From NCBI GenBank assembly GCA_012798135.1, contig JAAZNU010000036.1, forward strand, positions 14,865 through 78,864: a stretch of DNA of 64,000 nt, read 5' to 3'. Position 1 is the first letter of the stretch. Each line of letters starts with the position of its first letter. Origin of the DNA: Veillonellaceae bacterium. Lineage in GTDB: Bacteria > Bacillota_C > Negativicutes > UBA1444. The position numbers and the translations under genes were made by a program. This document shows, in pieces, positions 55,515 to 62,845 of the stretch. The notes under the pieces are model-generated. The model was given only the letters and a program-made list of their open reading frames with translations, made no database searches and had not been told where the DNA came from.

Positions 55515-57008
55515 TCAGTTTGGTTCCAGTTTCGGCAAATCGACATCGAACCAGAAACTAACGCCATCGGGTTGGTTTTCAACCCCGTAATGGTTGCCCT
55601 GCAATTCCTGAATGGCCCGGACGATCGACAGCCCCAGGCCATAACCGCCGCGTTCGCGCGTGCGGGCTTTATCCACTTTGTAAAAACTGGTCCAGATTTT
55701 AGCGAGGCTTTCCTCCGGGATCGGCTGTCCCGAGTTGGCGACAGAGATGCGGACATGGTCCGCATTGGTGGCGGGCCCGACCGACAGGCGAATCTTTCTT
55801 TCCCCGCCGGTGTGGTCAATGGCGTTGTTCAGATAATTGGTAAGAATCTGTTCGATCCGTAGTCGGTCGGCGTATACAGTGCAGTCCGGCTGATTCTGAC
55901 GCTCCAGGGAAATGGCTTTTTCGGCCAAAACCGGCTGGAATTTTTGGACCATCTCATCCAACAACGCCGACAGTGAAAATGTCGTTGGATTTAGCTGAAA
56001 CACGCCCGCTTCCATTTGGGACAGATTGAGCAGGTCGCGGACGAGGCGGTCCATTTTTTCCGCTTCGTCCATGATGACGCTGCAATAGTATTCGCGATCC
56101 GCGCTTTCCTGCACGACATTTTCCTTTAATCCTTCCGCATAGCCGAGGATGAGGGAAAGCGGTGTTTTTAGTTCATGCGAAACGTTGGAGACAAATTCCT
56201 TGCGCATCTTGTCCAGTTTGCGTTCCTTTTCCACATCCGCCAGCAATTGCCGGTTTTTTTCACTTAATTCGGCGATGGCGGAATCCAACTGGTTGGACAA
56301 ATGATTGATGCTTTTGCCTAACTCGCCGATTTCGTCCGCTTGGTCAATCGCGGCTTTCTGGGAAAAGTCCAACAATGACATGCGTTGGGCCAGACGATTG
56401 AGGTTGACGATCGGACCGGTGAAGCGTTTCGCAAAGAAGAACGCCCAGCAGCAACCGGCCACAATCGACAGCAAGCCGGTAAAGACCATGAACTGGGCAG
56501 CGACGGCGGCGCTTTCCGAAATCGGCGATAACGCCTGACGGATATGCAACATGTCGCCGTTATTCAGTTGCCGCTCGATGACCATGAAGTCGATCTTGAT
56601 ATCGGCGTCCCGCAGCATTTCCAGGTGGGTCCGGGCATCGATCGCTTTCCGGCTCTTGGTTACGTGGGGCGGCGGCGGCGGCAGCTGATAGGCAGGGCCG
56701 CCGTTCCGGGAATGGGGCTGGTGAATGAACGGGCCGAAGGAAGTATACCGGACCTGGCCGGTGTGATCGGTGATGACAATGCCGGCGCCCAAGGCATTGG
56801 CTGCTCGTTTCAGCTCCACGGAAATATCACCGGGGTTCCCCCGGTAGATTCCGTCAATATCGACACCGGCGGCGATCAGGGTATCTTCTTTTTGCCGCAG
56901 GTAATAACTCTCTAGGCCCAGCCGGGTCAGACCCAGTGACAGCAGCACGAAAAAAAGCAACAGGCCGCTGATGGCTAAAAACAGTCGGGTCCGAACGGAA
57001 GTTTTCAT
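55515..57008 (-). CDS. Sensor histidine kinase (HAMP-HisKA)
   Basis: A 497-aa membrane sensor. A transmembrane helix at about 8-29 leads to an extracytoplasmic domain (30-170) with an unusual Pro-rich loop (QLPPPPPHV), a second helix at about 171-193, a HAMP linker, HisKA with phospho-acceptor His278 (VSNVSHELKTPLS), and an HATPase with NYLNNAIDHT and GYGLGLSIV. It is encoded immediately after its response regulator, with a four-base overlap. The spy-like gene downstream and macA upstream share an operator-like repeat, so this pair likely monitors the envelope. Confidence 0.95.
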   Translation of the reverse strand: MKTSVRTRLFLAISGLLLFFVLLSLGLTRLGLESYYLRQKEDTLIAAGVDIDGIYRGNPGDISVELKRAANALGAGIVITDHTGQVRYTSFGPFIHQPHSRNGGPAYQLPPPPPHVTKSRKAIDARTHLEMLRDADIKIDFMVIERQLNNGDMLHIRQALSPISESAAVAAQFMVFTGLLSIVAGCCWAFFFAKRFTGPIVNLNRLAQRMSLLDFSQKAAIDQADEIGELGKSINHLSNQLDSAIAELSEKNRQLLADVEKERKLDKMRKEFVSNVSHELKTPLSLILGYAEGLKENVVQESADREYYCSVIMDEAEKMDRLVRDLLNLSQMEAGVFQLNPTTFSLSALLDEMVQKFQPVLAEKAISLERQNQPDCTVYADRLRIEQILTNYLNNAIDHTGGERKIRLSVGPATNADHVRISVANSGQPIPEESLAKIWTSFYKVDKARTRERGGYGLGLSIVRAIQELQGNHYGVENQPDGVSFWFDVDLPKLEPN

Positions 57009-57682
57009 TTATCCCCCTCAAACCGGTAGCCATAGCCCCGGATGGTTTGCACCAGTGCACTCTTGTCGCCCAGTTTGGCCCGGAGCCGGTTGATGTGGGT
57101 GTCGACCGTGCGCAGGTCGCCATAGTAATCATAATTCCAGACCTGATTCAAGATTTGTTCGCGACTGAGCGCCTTTCCCCGGTTTTCCGCCAGGAAGGCC
57201 AGCAGTTCATATTCCTTCGGGCTCAGGTCCACGGGCGAGGAATCGATGAAAACCTGGCGGGAAGCACTGTCGATCTTCAGACCGGCACTGTTTTCCATAA
57301 CAGTACCATTGTTTCCGTCCGCCCGTCGGAACAGGGCGTTGACCCGGGCGGTCAATATTTTGGGACTAAACGGCTTGGTGACATACTCGTCGGCCCCCAG
57401 CTCGAACGCAAACAGCTGGTCGACCTCCTCACCCCGGGCGGTGAGCATGATCACCGGCAGCGAGCCCTTTTTGCGGATTTCGCGGCAGACGCTGAGTCCG
57501 TCCTGTTCCGGCATCATGACATCCAGAATGGCCAGGTCCACCTTTTCATTTTCCAGTAGCGTCAGTGCTCTTGCGCCATTGTCAGCTTCCAGCACCGTAT
57601 ACCCTTCTCGCGACAGGAAATCGGCGACCAGTTTTCGGATGCGAAGTTCATCGTCGGCAATCAGGATTGTTTTATGTTGCAT
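57005..57682 (-). CDS. OmpR-family response regulator
   Basis: A 225-aa regulator with receiver domain (acidic pair IADDE, phospho-acceptor Asp54 in AILDVMMPEQDGL, Lys in VTKPFSPKIL) and an OmpR/PhoB winged helix (LSPKEYELLAFLAENRG, LRTVDTHINRLRAKL, VQTIRGYGYRFE). The ATG at 57682 follows AGAGGTGG; the frame extends upstream but is not conserved. Regulators of this type bind direct repeats with 11-bp phasing, exactly what is seen before macA and the spy-like gene. It has its own promoter and is divergent from macA. Confidence 0.95.
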   Translation of the reverse strand: MQHKTILIADDELRIRKLVADFLSREGYTVLEADNGARALTLLENEKVDLAILDVMMPEQDGLSVCREIRKKGSLPVIMLTARGEEVDQLFAFELGADEYVTKPFSPKILTARVNALFRRADGNNGTVMENSAGLKIDSASRQVFIDSSPVDLSPKEYELLAFLAENRGKALSREQILNQVWNYDYYGDLRTVDTHINRLRAKLGDKSALVQTIRGYGYRFEGDK

Positions 57683-57719
57683 AATCCACCTCTGAGTGAG
57701 AAAAATTAAAACCAACTTT

Positions 57720-57748
57720 AGCATAAAGAGCTTTACCGGGGAAGTCAA
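57720..57748 (-). promoter_or_regulatory. Promoter of the regulator-kinase pair
   Basis: On the minus strand: -35 TTGACT (57748-57743), 17-base spacer, -10 TATGCT (57725-57720), about 40 bases before the regulator start. Confidence 0.7.
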
Positions 57749-57785
57749 TCGAAAAGAAGGATTATTTAGCATGTGTATATAAAGC

Positions 57786-57818
57786 TGTAACAAAGTTGTA
57801 ACAATTCAACAGCATAAT
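57786..57818 (+). promoter_or_regulatory. Response-regulator box and promoter of macA
   Basis: Direct repeats TGTAACAA at 57786-57793 and 57797-57804 are 11 bp apart; the second begins 16 bases before a -10 CATAAT (57813-57818), and no normal -35 is present. This is the layout of an OmpR/PhoB-type activated promoter. Confidence 0.78.
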
Positions 57819-57878
57819 TAAACCAAGAAGTCGGAAACAGAGGGAAAATTCAATCTGAACGATAAGCGGGGGCTGGCA

Positions 57879-58961
57879 ATGAATACGATTCGGCAAAGTT
57901 TGATGAAACACAAGCTGGCGGTTTTTCTGACGTTGTTATTGTTGGTCGGCGGGGCAGGCGGCGCTTATTACTATCTGCAAAGCAAGACGGCACCGGCCAG
58001 TCAGGAGGTAACGGTCGCGGCGGGGCGGGGCGACGTGTACGCGACGGTTTCCGCCACGGGCACGATTTCCGCCGTGAATACCGTGGAAATCAGCTCCCGG
58101 GTCACCGGCCTGATCCAGGAAATGCGCGTGAAAGAGAATGATGCGGTGAAAGCCGGCCAGGTATTGTTGGTGCTCGACGATACCACGTTGCGGACGCAGG
58201 TGGCCCAATTCAAGGCGCAGCTCGACAATTACGCGACGATTTACCAGCGTAGCCAACGTCTGACCAAGGCCGGCGGCCAGTCCATCCAACAGCTCGACAC
58301 CGACCGGACCAACTGGGAGGTCGCCCAGCAAACCTATAACAATTATGTGTCGCAGCTTCAATACTATGTGATCACTTCCCCGATCGACGGAGTGGTCGCC
58401 GGCAAGCCGACCCCGGCCGGACAGACGGTGGCGCAGGGGATTTCCAGCCCGCAGGTGATCATGAATGTGGCGGATATGTCGAAGATGCAGATCAAAGTGT
58501 TGGTGGACGAGACCGACATCGGACGAATCCAGTTGGGACAGACTGTGACGTTCACGGTGGACGCCTATCCGGACAAAACGTTTACCGGCAAAGTGGCGCT
58601 GATTTCCCGCAGTGCGACGACCTCGTCGAATGTGGTGTATTATCCGGTCTATGTGGACGTGGACTCCGCCGAGGGGTTGTTGTTCCCGACTATGACGGCG
58701 CGAACGACGATCCAGGTCGGCGAAAGCAAAAACGTGCTGGTGGTGCCGGCTGCCGCCGTGAAAGAGGAAAAAGGCCAGAAATATGTTCAGGTCATGACGA
58801 ATGGCAAGGCCCAGAGTGTTACCGTCGAAACAGGGCTGAGCGACGACGAGAACGTCGAGATCAAAAACGGTCTGACTGCTGGCGACCAAGTGATCCTGCC
58901 GGTGGCCAAACCGACTGCGACCACGAATCAGCAGAATCAGGGGCCGCCGCCACGCTTGTAA
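57879..58961 (+). CDS. macA: MacA-like efflux periplasmic adaptor
   Basis: Membrane-fusion protein of the HlyD/RND-adaptor family, 360 aa. One N-terminal anchor helix (LAVFLTLLLLVGGAGGAYYYL), then a split lipoyl-like domain (ATVSATGTISAVNTVEISSRVTG and YYVITSPIDGVVAGKP), a short helical hairpin between them, a beta-barrel domain (ADMSKMQIKVLVDETDIGRI) and a C-terminal beta domain. The hairpin is short, as expected for Gram-positive-type or MacA-type adaptors. It sits behind the response-regulator box, about 100 bases before its permease partner. Confidence 0.92.
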   Translation: MNTIRQSLMKHKLAVFLTLLLLVGGAGGAYYYLQSKTAPASQEVTVAAGRGDVYATVSATGTISAVNTVEISSRVTGLIQEMRVKENDAVKAGQVLLVLDDTTLRTQVAQFKAQLDNYATIYQRSQRLTKAGGQSIQQLDTDRTNWEVAQQTYNNYVSQLQYYVITSPIDGVVAGKPTPAGQTVAQGISSPQVIMNVADMSKMQIKVLVDETDIGRIQLGQTVTFTVDAYPDKTFTGKVALISRSATTSSNVVYYPVYVDVDSAEGLLFPTMTARTTIQVGESKNVLVVPAAAVKEEKGQKYVQVMTNGKAQSVTVETGLSDDENVEIKNGLTAGDQVILPVAKPTATTNQQNQGPPPRL

Positions 58962-59063
58962 ACCGGGTGGATGGGGCAGAAAACATAAGCGTAACGCGGA
59001 AACAACGAACGAAAACAACGAACGAAAACCCGACAGTCAACTGGATAGTAAGGGGGTGGAGCC

Positions 59064-60281
59064 ATGTTCCGCGAAAGCATCCTGATTGCTTTGGAAGGTC
59101 TGAAATCCAATAAATTGCGCTCCATTCTCACCATGCTGGGGATTATCATCGGCGTCGGTGCGGTGATTGCCATGGTGTCGATCGGACTGGGCGTGCAGCA
59201 GAAGGTGCAGAACTCCATTGCCAGCCTGGGCAGCAACCTACTGATTGTCATGCCGGGCTCCAATGCGCCGCCGGGTACGGTCCGGCTAGCGGCGGGATCG
59301 AACATCACCCTGACGAATCAGGATGCCAAGGCGATTTCCAAGCAGGTGGGCGGGATCAGTTATGTATTGCCGGCAGTCAGTTCCCAGTATCAGGTGATCT
59401 ATGGCAACCAGAACTGGAAGACCAGTGTACAGGGAACGACGCCGGATTTTTTGACGGTCCGGAATTACGGCATCTCTGCCGGCTCGTTTTTTTCCCACAG
59501 TGACGATAACTCCCGGGCCCGGGTGGCGGTGCTGGGCCAGACCGTGGCCGCCAACCTGTTTGGCGCAGCCAGCCCGGTCGGCAAAACCATCCGGATCAAT
59601 CAGGCGCCATTTCGTGTGGTCGGCGTGCTCGGGGCCAAAGGACAGTCGTCGATGGGACAGGACCAGGATGACTTGGTATTGGTCCCGCTGGCGACGGCCC
59701 AGGACCGTCTGATGGGAATTACTTACCTGAATAATGTCAGCATCCAGGCGAAAAACGCCGAGGTCATCAACAAAGTGCAGGAAGACGTCACGACCCTGCT
59801 GCGGAGTCGGCATCGTCTGGCGGCGGGCGTGGAGAACGATTTTACAGTGCGCAATATGACGGCCCTGATGGCGACAATGACCGAAACGACCGGGACCATT
59901 ACCGTACTGTTGGGCAATATTGCGGCGATCTCCTTGCTGGTGGGTGGGATCGGCATCATGAACATCATGCTGGTTTCCGTCACGGAACGGACCCGCGAAA
60001 TCGGCATCCGCAAAGCCTTGGGCGCAACCTTCCGGAATGTGCTGATGCAATTCATCATTGAAGCGGTGGCCATCAGCGTGACCGGCGGTTTGTTCGGCAT
60101 CGCCGTCGGCATCGTCGGCGCCCGGGTCATCTCCTGGATCGCGGGCTGGAATACGATTGTGGCCTGGTGGGCCATCGTGGGCGCGTTCGGGGTGTCAGTA
60201 CTCATCGGTCTGTTCTTCGGCGTATACCCGGCCCGCAAAGCAGCGTTGCTCGATCCGATTGATGCGCTGCGATATGAATAA
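59064..60281 (+). CDS. MacB-type ABC transporter permease (no ATPase domain)
   Basis: A 405-aa membrane protein with the MacB layout: first transmembrane helix in NKLRSILTMLGIIIGVGAVIAM, a large extracytoplasmic domain (about 55-275), and three C-terminal FtsX helices (around ISLLVGGIGIMNIML, AVAISVTGGLFGIAVGIVG and VGAFGVSVLIGLFFGVYPA). The motif VTERTREIGIRKALGA, which contacts the ATPase, is intact. MacB normally carries an N-terminal ATPase domain, or a separate ATPase gene lies between adaptor and permease; neither is present here. It must use an ATPase encoded elsewhere or shared. Probable cargo: peptides or antibiotics, by family. Confidence 0.92.
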   Translation: MFRESILIALEGLKSNKLRSILTMLGIIIGVGAVIAMVSIGLGVQQKVQNSIASLGSNLLIVMPGSNAPPGTVRLAAGSNITLTNQDAKAISKQVGGISYVLPAVSSQYQVIYGNQNWKTSVQGTTPDFLTVRNYGISAGSFFSHSDDNSRARVAVLGQTVAANLFGAASPVGKTIRINQAPFRVVGVLGAKGQSSMGQDQDDLVLVPLATAQDRLMGITYLNNVSIQAKNAEVINKVQEDVTTLLRSRHRLAAGVENDFTVRNMTALMATMTETTGTITVLLGNIAAISLLVGGIGIMNIMLVSVTERTREIGIRKALGATFRNVLMQFIIEAVAISVTGGLFGIAVGIVGARVISWIAGWNTIVAWWAIVGAFGVSVLIGLFFGVYPARKAALLDPIDALRYE

Positions 60282-60365
60282 ATGTAACACTTTTACGCAA
60301 ATTATTACGACGAACTGTTGCATCCAGTCAGTGACCGGCAAAATTCAGCCGGTAAGCTGAATATG

Positions 60366-60434
60366 CGCGCTAATCCTTAGCGCCGCTGCACAAGCAAGCT
60401 GTACAGAAATAGATTTTTCTGACAGCTTGTTTAC
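60366..60434 (+). terminator. Hairpins after the MacB-type permease
   Basis: A small hairpin GCGCTAA/TTAGCGC (60366-60382) is followed by a longer stem 60395-60409 with 60416-60429 (CAAGCTGT...CAGCTTG, one bulge), then GTTTAC. The second is the likely terminator. The rest of 60282-60495 shows nothing I can name. Confidence 0.6.
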
Positions 60435-60495
60435 ATTTCGAACGATATTAAAAACAAATAATGTGCAAGTATACAAAACACATTGGCAAGGTGCA

Positions 60496-60524
60496 TAGAC
60501 AATAACGATTAGTCCGTGTATATT
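60496..60524 (+). promoter_or_regulatory. Promoter of the glutamate-synthase-like gene
   Basis: -35 TAGACA (60496-60501), 17-base spacer, -10 TATATT (60519-60524), about 50 bases before the gene. Confidence 0.6.
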
Positions 60525-60575
60525 ATACATTAGTTATTTTTTTGCGTTTTAACTGACTTGATGGAGGGGAAGAGA

Positions 60576-62210
60576 ATGGAAAAGGTAAATGACGTACTGG
60601 GAACAGTGAATCGGGGAAATCCGGTTGAGTCGGGACTGTGCTCGCTGTGCCGGGCGGATTGCCAAGGCAAATGCGAAACATGGCTGTCGAGCATCCGGGG
60701 ACGTAAATTACTTTATCCACGCGATTTCGGAACGGTGACCGCCGGCAGCGGCAACAACAATCCGCTGGGAGTTTCCTACAGCGCCCTGCGGATCATGGGA
60801 TACAATTACGGTGCGAACAATTTGCCGGCCGGCATCAGCAACTCCCAGGACGAATGCATTTTTTCCAATGTCAGCACCGAGTGCGAATTCGGCAACGAAG
60901 TCATGACCAAATGTCGCATGCCATTCATGACCGGCGCTCTGGGGTCGACGTTTATCGCCGCGAAATATTGGGAGTCCTTCGCGATCGGCGCGGCCCTGCT
61001 GGGCGTGCCCATTGTCATCGGCGAGAATGTGGTCGGAATTGACAAGGCTTCGGTCATCGAAAATGGCAAGATCGTCAAAGCGCCGGAACTGGACCGTCGG
61101 ATCGATTGCTATCTGCGTTACTTTGACGGATACGGCGCGATCCTGGTCCAGATGAACGTCGAAGATGCCCGTAATGGCGTGGCCCAGTATATTATCAACA
61201 AATATGGCGACAAAGTGATCATCGAACTCAAATGGGGCCAGGGAGCAAAATGCATTGGCGGGGAAATCCAGGTCACGGACCTGGACTATGCCATCTGGCT
61301 TACCCAACGTGGCTATCTGGTTGACCCGGACCCGAATATCCCGGAAGTTCAGGCAGCTTTCAAACATGGGGCGATCCGGTCGTTCGCCCGGCACAGCCGG
61401 ATGGGGTACACCCAGCTGTCGTCACCGGACCAGGTCCGGGAAGACTTCATGAACAATATCGCCTATCTGCGTAAACTCGGTTTCAAGCGGATTTCGCTCA
61501 AGACCGGTTCGTATGGGATGGAAGCCCTCGCCATGGCTATCAGGTTCGCCAGCGACGCCAAACTGGATTTGCTGACGGTGGACGGCTCCGGCGGCGGCAC
61601 CGGCATGAGCCCGTGGAACATGATGGAAAGCTGGGGCGTACCATCAATCTTGCTGCATTCCAAAGCTCATGAATACGCGACGGTTCTGGCCAATGCCGGA
61701 ACCAAAGTCGTCGACATGGCGTTCGGCGGCGGGATTTCCCGCGAGGATCTGATGTTCAAGGCATTGGCGCTGGGCGCCCCGTATACAAAACTGATCTGCA
61801 TGGGTCGTGCGCTGATGATTCCGGGTTTCCTGGGATCCAATATCGAAGGCGCCCTGAACCCCGACCGGAAAGCGAAAGTTTGCGGCAATTGGGATAAACT
61901 GCCCGAGAGCTTCAAGGAATACGGCTACACCGCGCAGGAAATATTCGCCGGCTATTATGACGTCGAGAAAAAAGTCGGCAAAGACGAAATGAAAAACATT
62001 CCCTATGGCGCCATCGCGATGTGGACATGCGCCGACAAGCTGAATGCCGGATTACAGCAGCTCATGGCCGGCGCCCGCAAGTTTACCGCGGCGGGAATTT
62101 CCCGGGCGGACATCGCCTCGGGCAACCGGGAAACTGAAAAAGAAACCAAAATTCAGTTCGTCACCGACATACAAAACGAAAGCGCCTATAAAATTTTAAC
62201 CGTCAAATAA
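60576..62210 (+). CDS. Stand-alone FMN-binding glutamate-synthase-domain protein
   Basis: A 544-aa protein matching the FMN/synthase domain of the glutamate synthase large subunit (TIM barrel: LTVDGSGGGTGMSPWNMMESWGVPS, VVDMAFGGGISREDLMFKALALGA). It has no glutaminase or GXGXG domain. An N-terminal motif Cys-x2-Cys-x3-Cys-x3-Cys (22, 25, 29, 33) suggests its own iron-sulfur cluster. The usual GQGAKPGxGG loop reads GQGAKCIGGE, so the reaction may differ from glutamate formation. ATG 60576 follows GGAGGGG. It is a single-gene unit with promoter and terminator. Confidence 0.85.
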   Translation: MEKVNDVLGTVNRGNPVESGLCSLCRADCQGKCETWLSSIRGRKLLYPRDFGTVTAGSGNNNPLGVSYSALRIMGYNYGANNLPAGISNSQDECIFSNVSTECEFGNEVMTKCRMPFMTGALGSTFIAAKYWESFAIGAALLGVPIVIGENVVGIDKASVIENGKIVKAPELDRRIDCYLRYFDGYGAILVQMNVEDARNGVAQYIINKYGDKVIIELKWGQGAKCIGGEIQVTDLDYAIWLTQRGYLVDPDPNIPEVQAAFKHGAIRSFARHSRMGYTQLSSPDQVREDFMNNIAYLRKLGFKRISLKTGSYGMEALAMAIRFASDAKLDLLTVDGSGGGTGMSPWNMMESWGVPSILLHSKAHEYATVLANAGTKVVDMAFGGGISREDLMFKALALGAPYTKLICMGRALMIPGFLGSNIEGALNPDRKAKVCGNWDKLPESFKEYGYTAQEIFAGYYDVEKKVGKDEMKNIPYGAIAMWTCADKLNAGLQQLMAGARKFTAAGISRADIASGNRETEKETKIQFVTDIQNESAYKILTVK

Positions 62211-62230
62211 TCGTTGTAACAGATCGGAGT

Positions 62231-62271
62231 TACGGCAGGGGGAAGCGGGTGTTCCTCCTGCCGTATTTTTT
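62231..62271 (+). terminator. Intrinsic terminator after the glutamate-synthase-like gene
   Basis: 14-bp stem 62231-62244 / 62252-62265 (TACGGCAGG... with one G-U pair), 7-base loop, followed by six T's. Confidence 0.93.
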
Positions 62272-62329
62272 GCGTGAAGCTGCCGATCCGGCCGGGTCGC
62301 GGGAAGCGGTGTCGGTTCAGCCTGAAGTG

Positions 62330-62338
62330 TGATATAAT
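62330..62338 (+). promoter_or_regulatory. Extended -10 promoter of the ASCH-like gene
   Basis: TGATATAAT is a consensus extended -10 (TG-n-TATAAT); the -35 region is poor. It lies about 45 bases before the start codon. Confidence 0.6.
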
Positions 62339-62380
62339 TCAAATAATTAGAACAATAAGCGTTATTAGGAGTGTGAGTTC

Positions 62381-62731
62381 ATGAAGATTCTCAATTTCTA
62401 TAACGATGTTCACGATTATCAGCTTGAAAAAAGGGAAAAGCACTGCTCGATCCGTTTGGGGGACAAACGACAAAAATATGCGGAAGGCGATGTCGTCTGG
62501 ATCACTTATGGCAATCGCTACGGAACACGCAAGAAAATTTTTACGGCGGCGATCGACCATGTGGATTATAAGGCAATCAAAGAGTTGACGCAAGAAGAAC
62601 TGATCAAGGAAAACCCGGCTGCTCCGTCACTGAAACAGCTGCTGGAGTTTTTGCGGAAAATCTACAACGCGACGATTACGCCGGAGGATTATGTTTCCGT
62701 CATCTACTTCAGTGAGGTCATGGAAGGGTGA
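62381..62731 (+). CDS. Small ASCH-like protein
   Basis: A 116-aa soluble protein. The segment SIRLGDKRQKYAEGDVVWITYGNRYGTRKKIFTAAI-like pattern resembles the ASCH fold (conserved rigid start, GD-v-v turn, then a beta strand), a PUA-related domain that binds RNA or nucleotides, followed by a helical C-terminal part. Resemblance is by pattern only, so confidence is moderate. AGGAG precedes the ATG. It has its own promoter and lies 114 bases before abfD with no terminator between, so read-through into abfD is possible. Confidence 0.65.
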   Translation: MKILNFYNDVHDYQLEKREKHCSIRLGDKRQKYAEGDVVWITYGNRYGTRKKIFTAAIDHVDYKAIKELTQEELIKENPAAPSLKQLLEFLRKIYNATITPEDYVSVIYFSEVMEG

Positions 62732-62845
62732 ACTGACATTGCGCGCCTGACCGGGCGTGTGTTGAGGCAGCCGATAAAGCCAACCGCGTCAGCCGGTGCA
62801 AACCCGATTCGCGATTCAGCCCAAACGGAAAAGGAGGACTTATCC

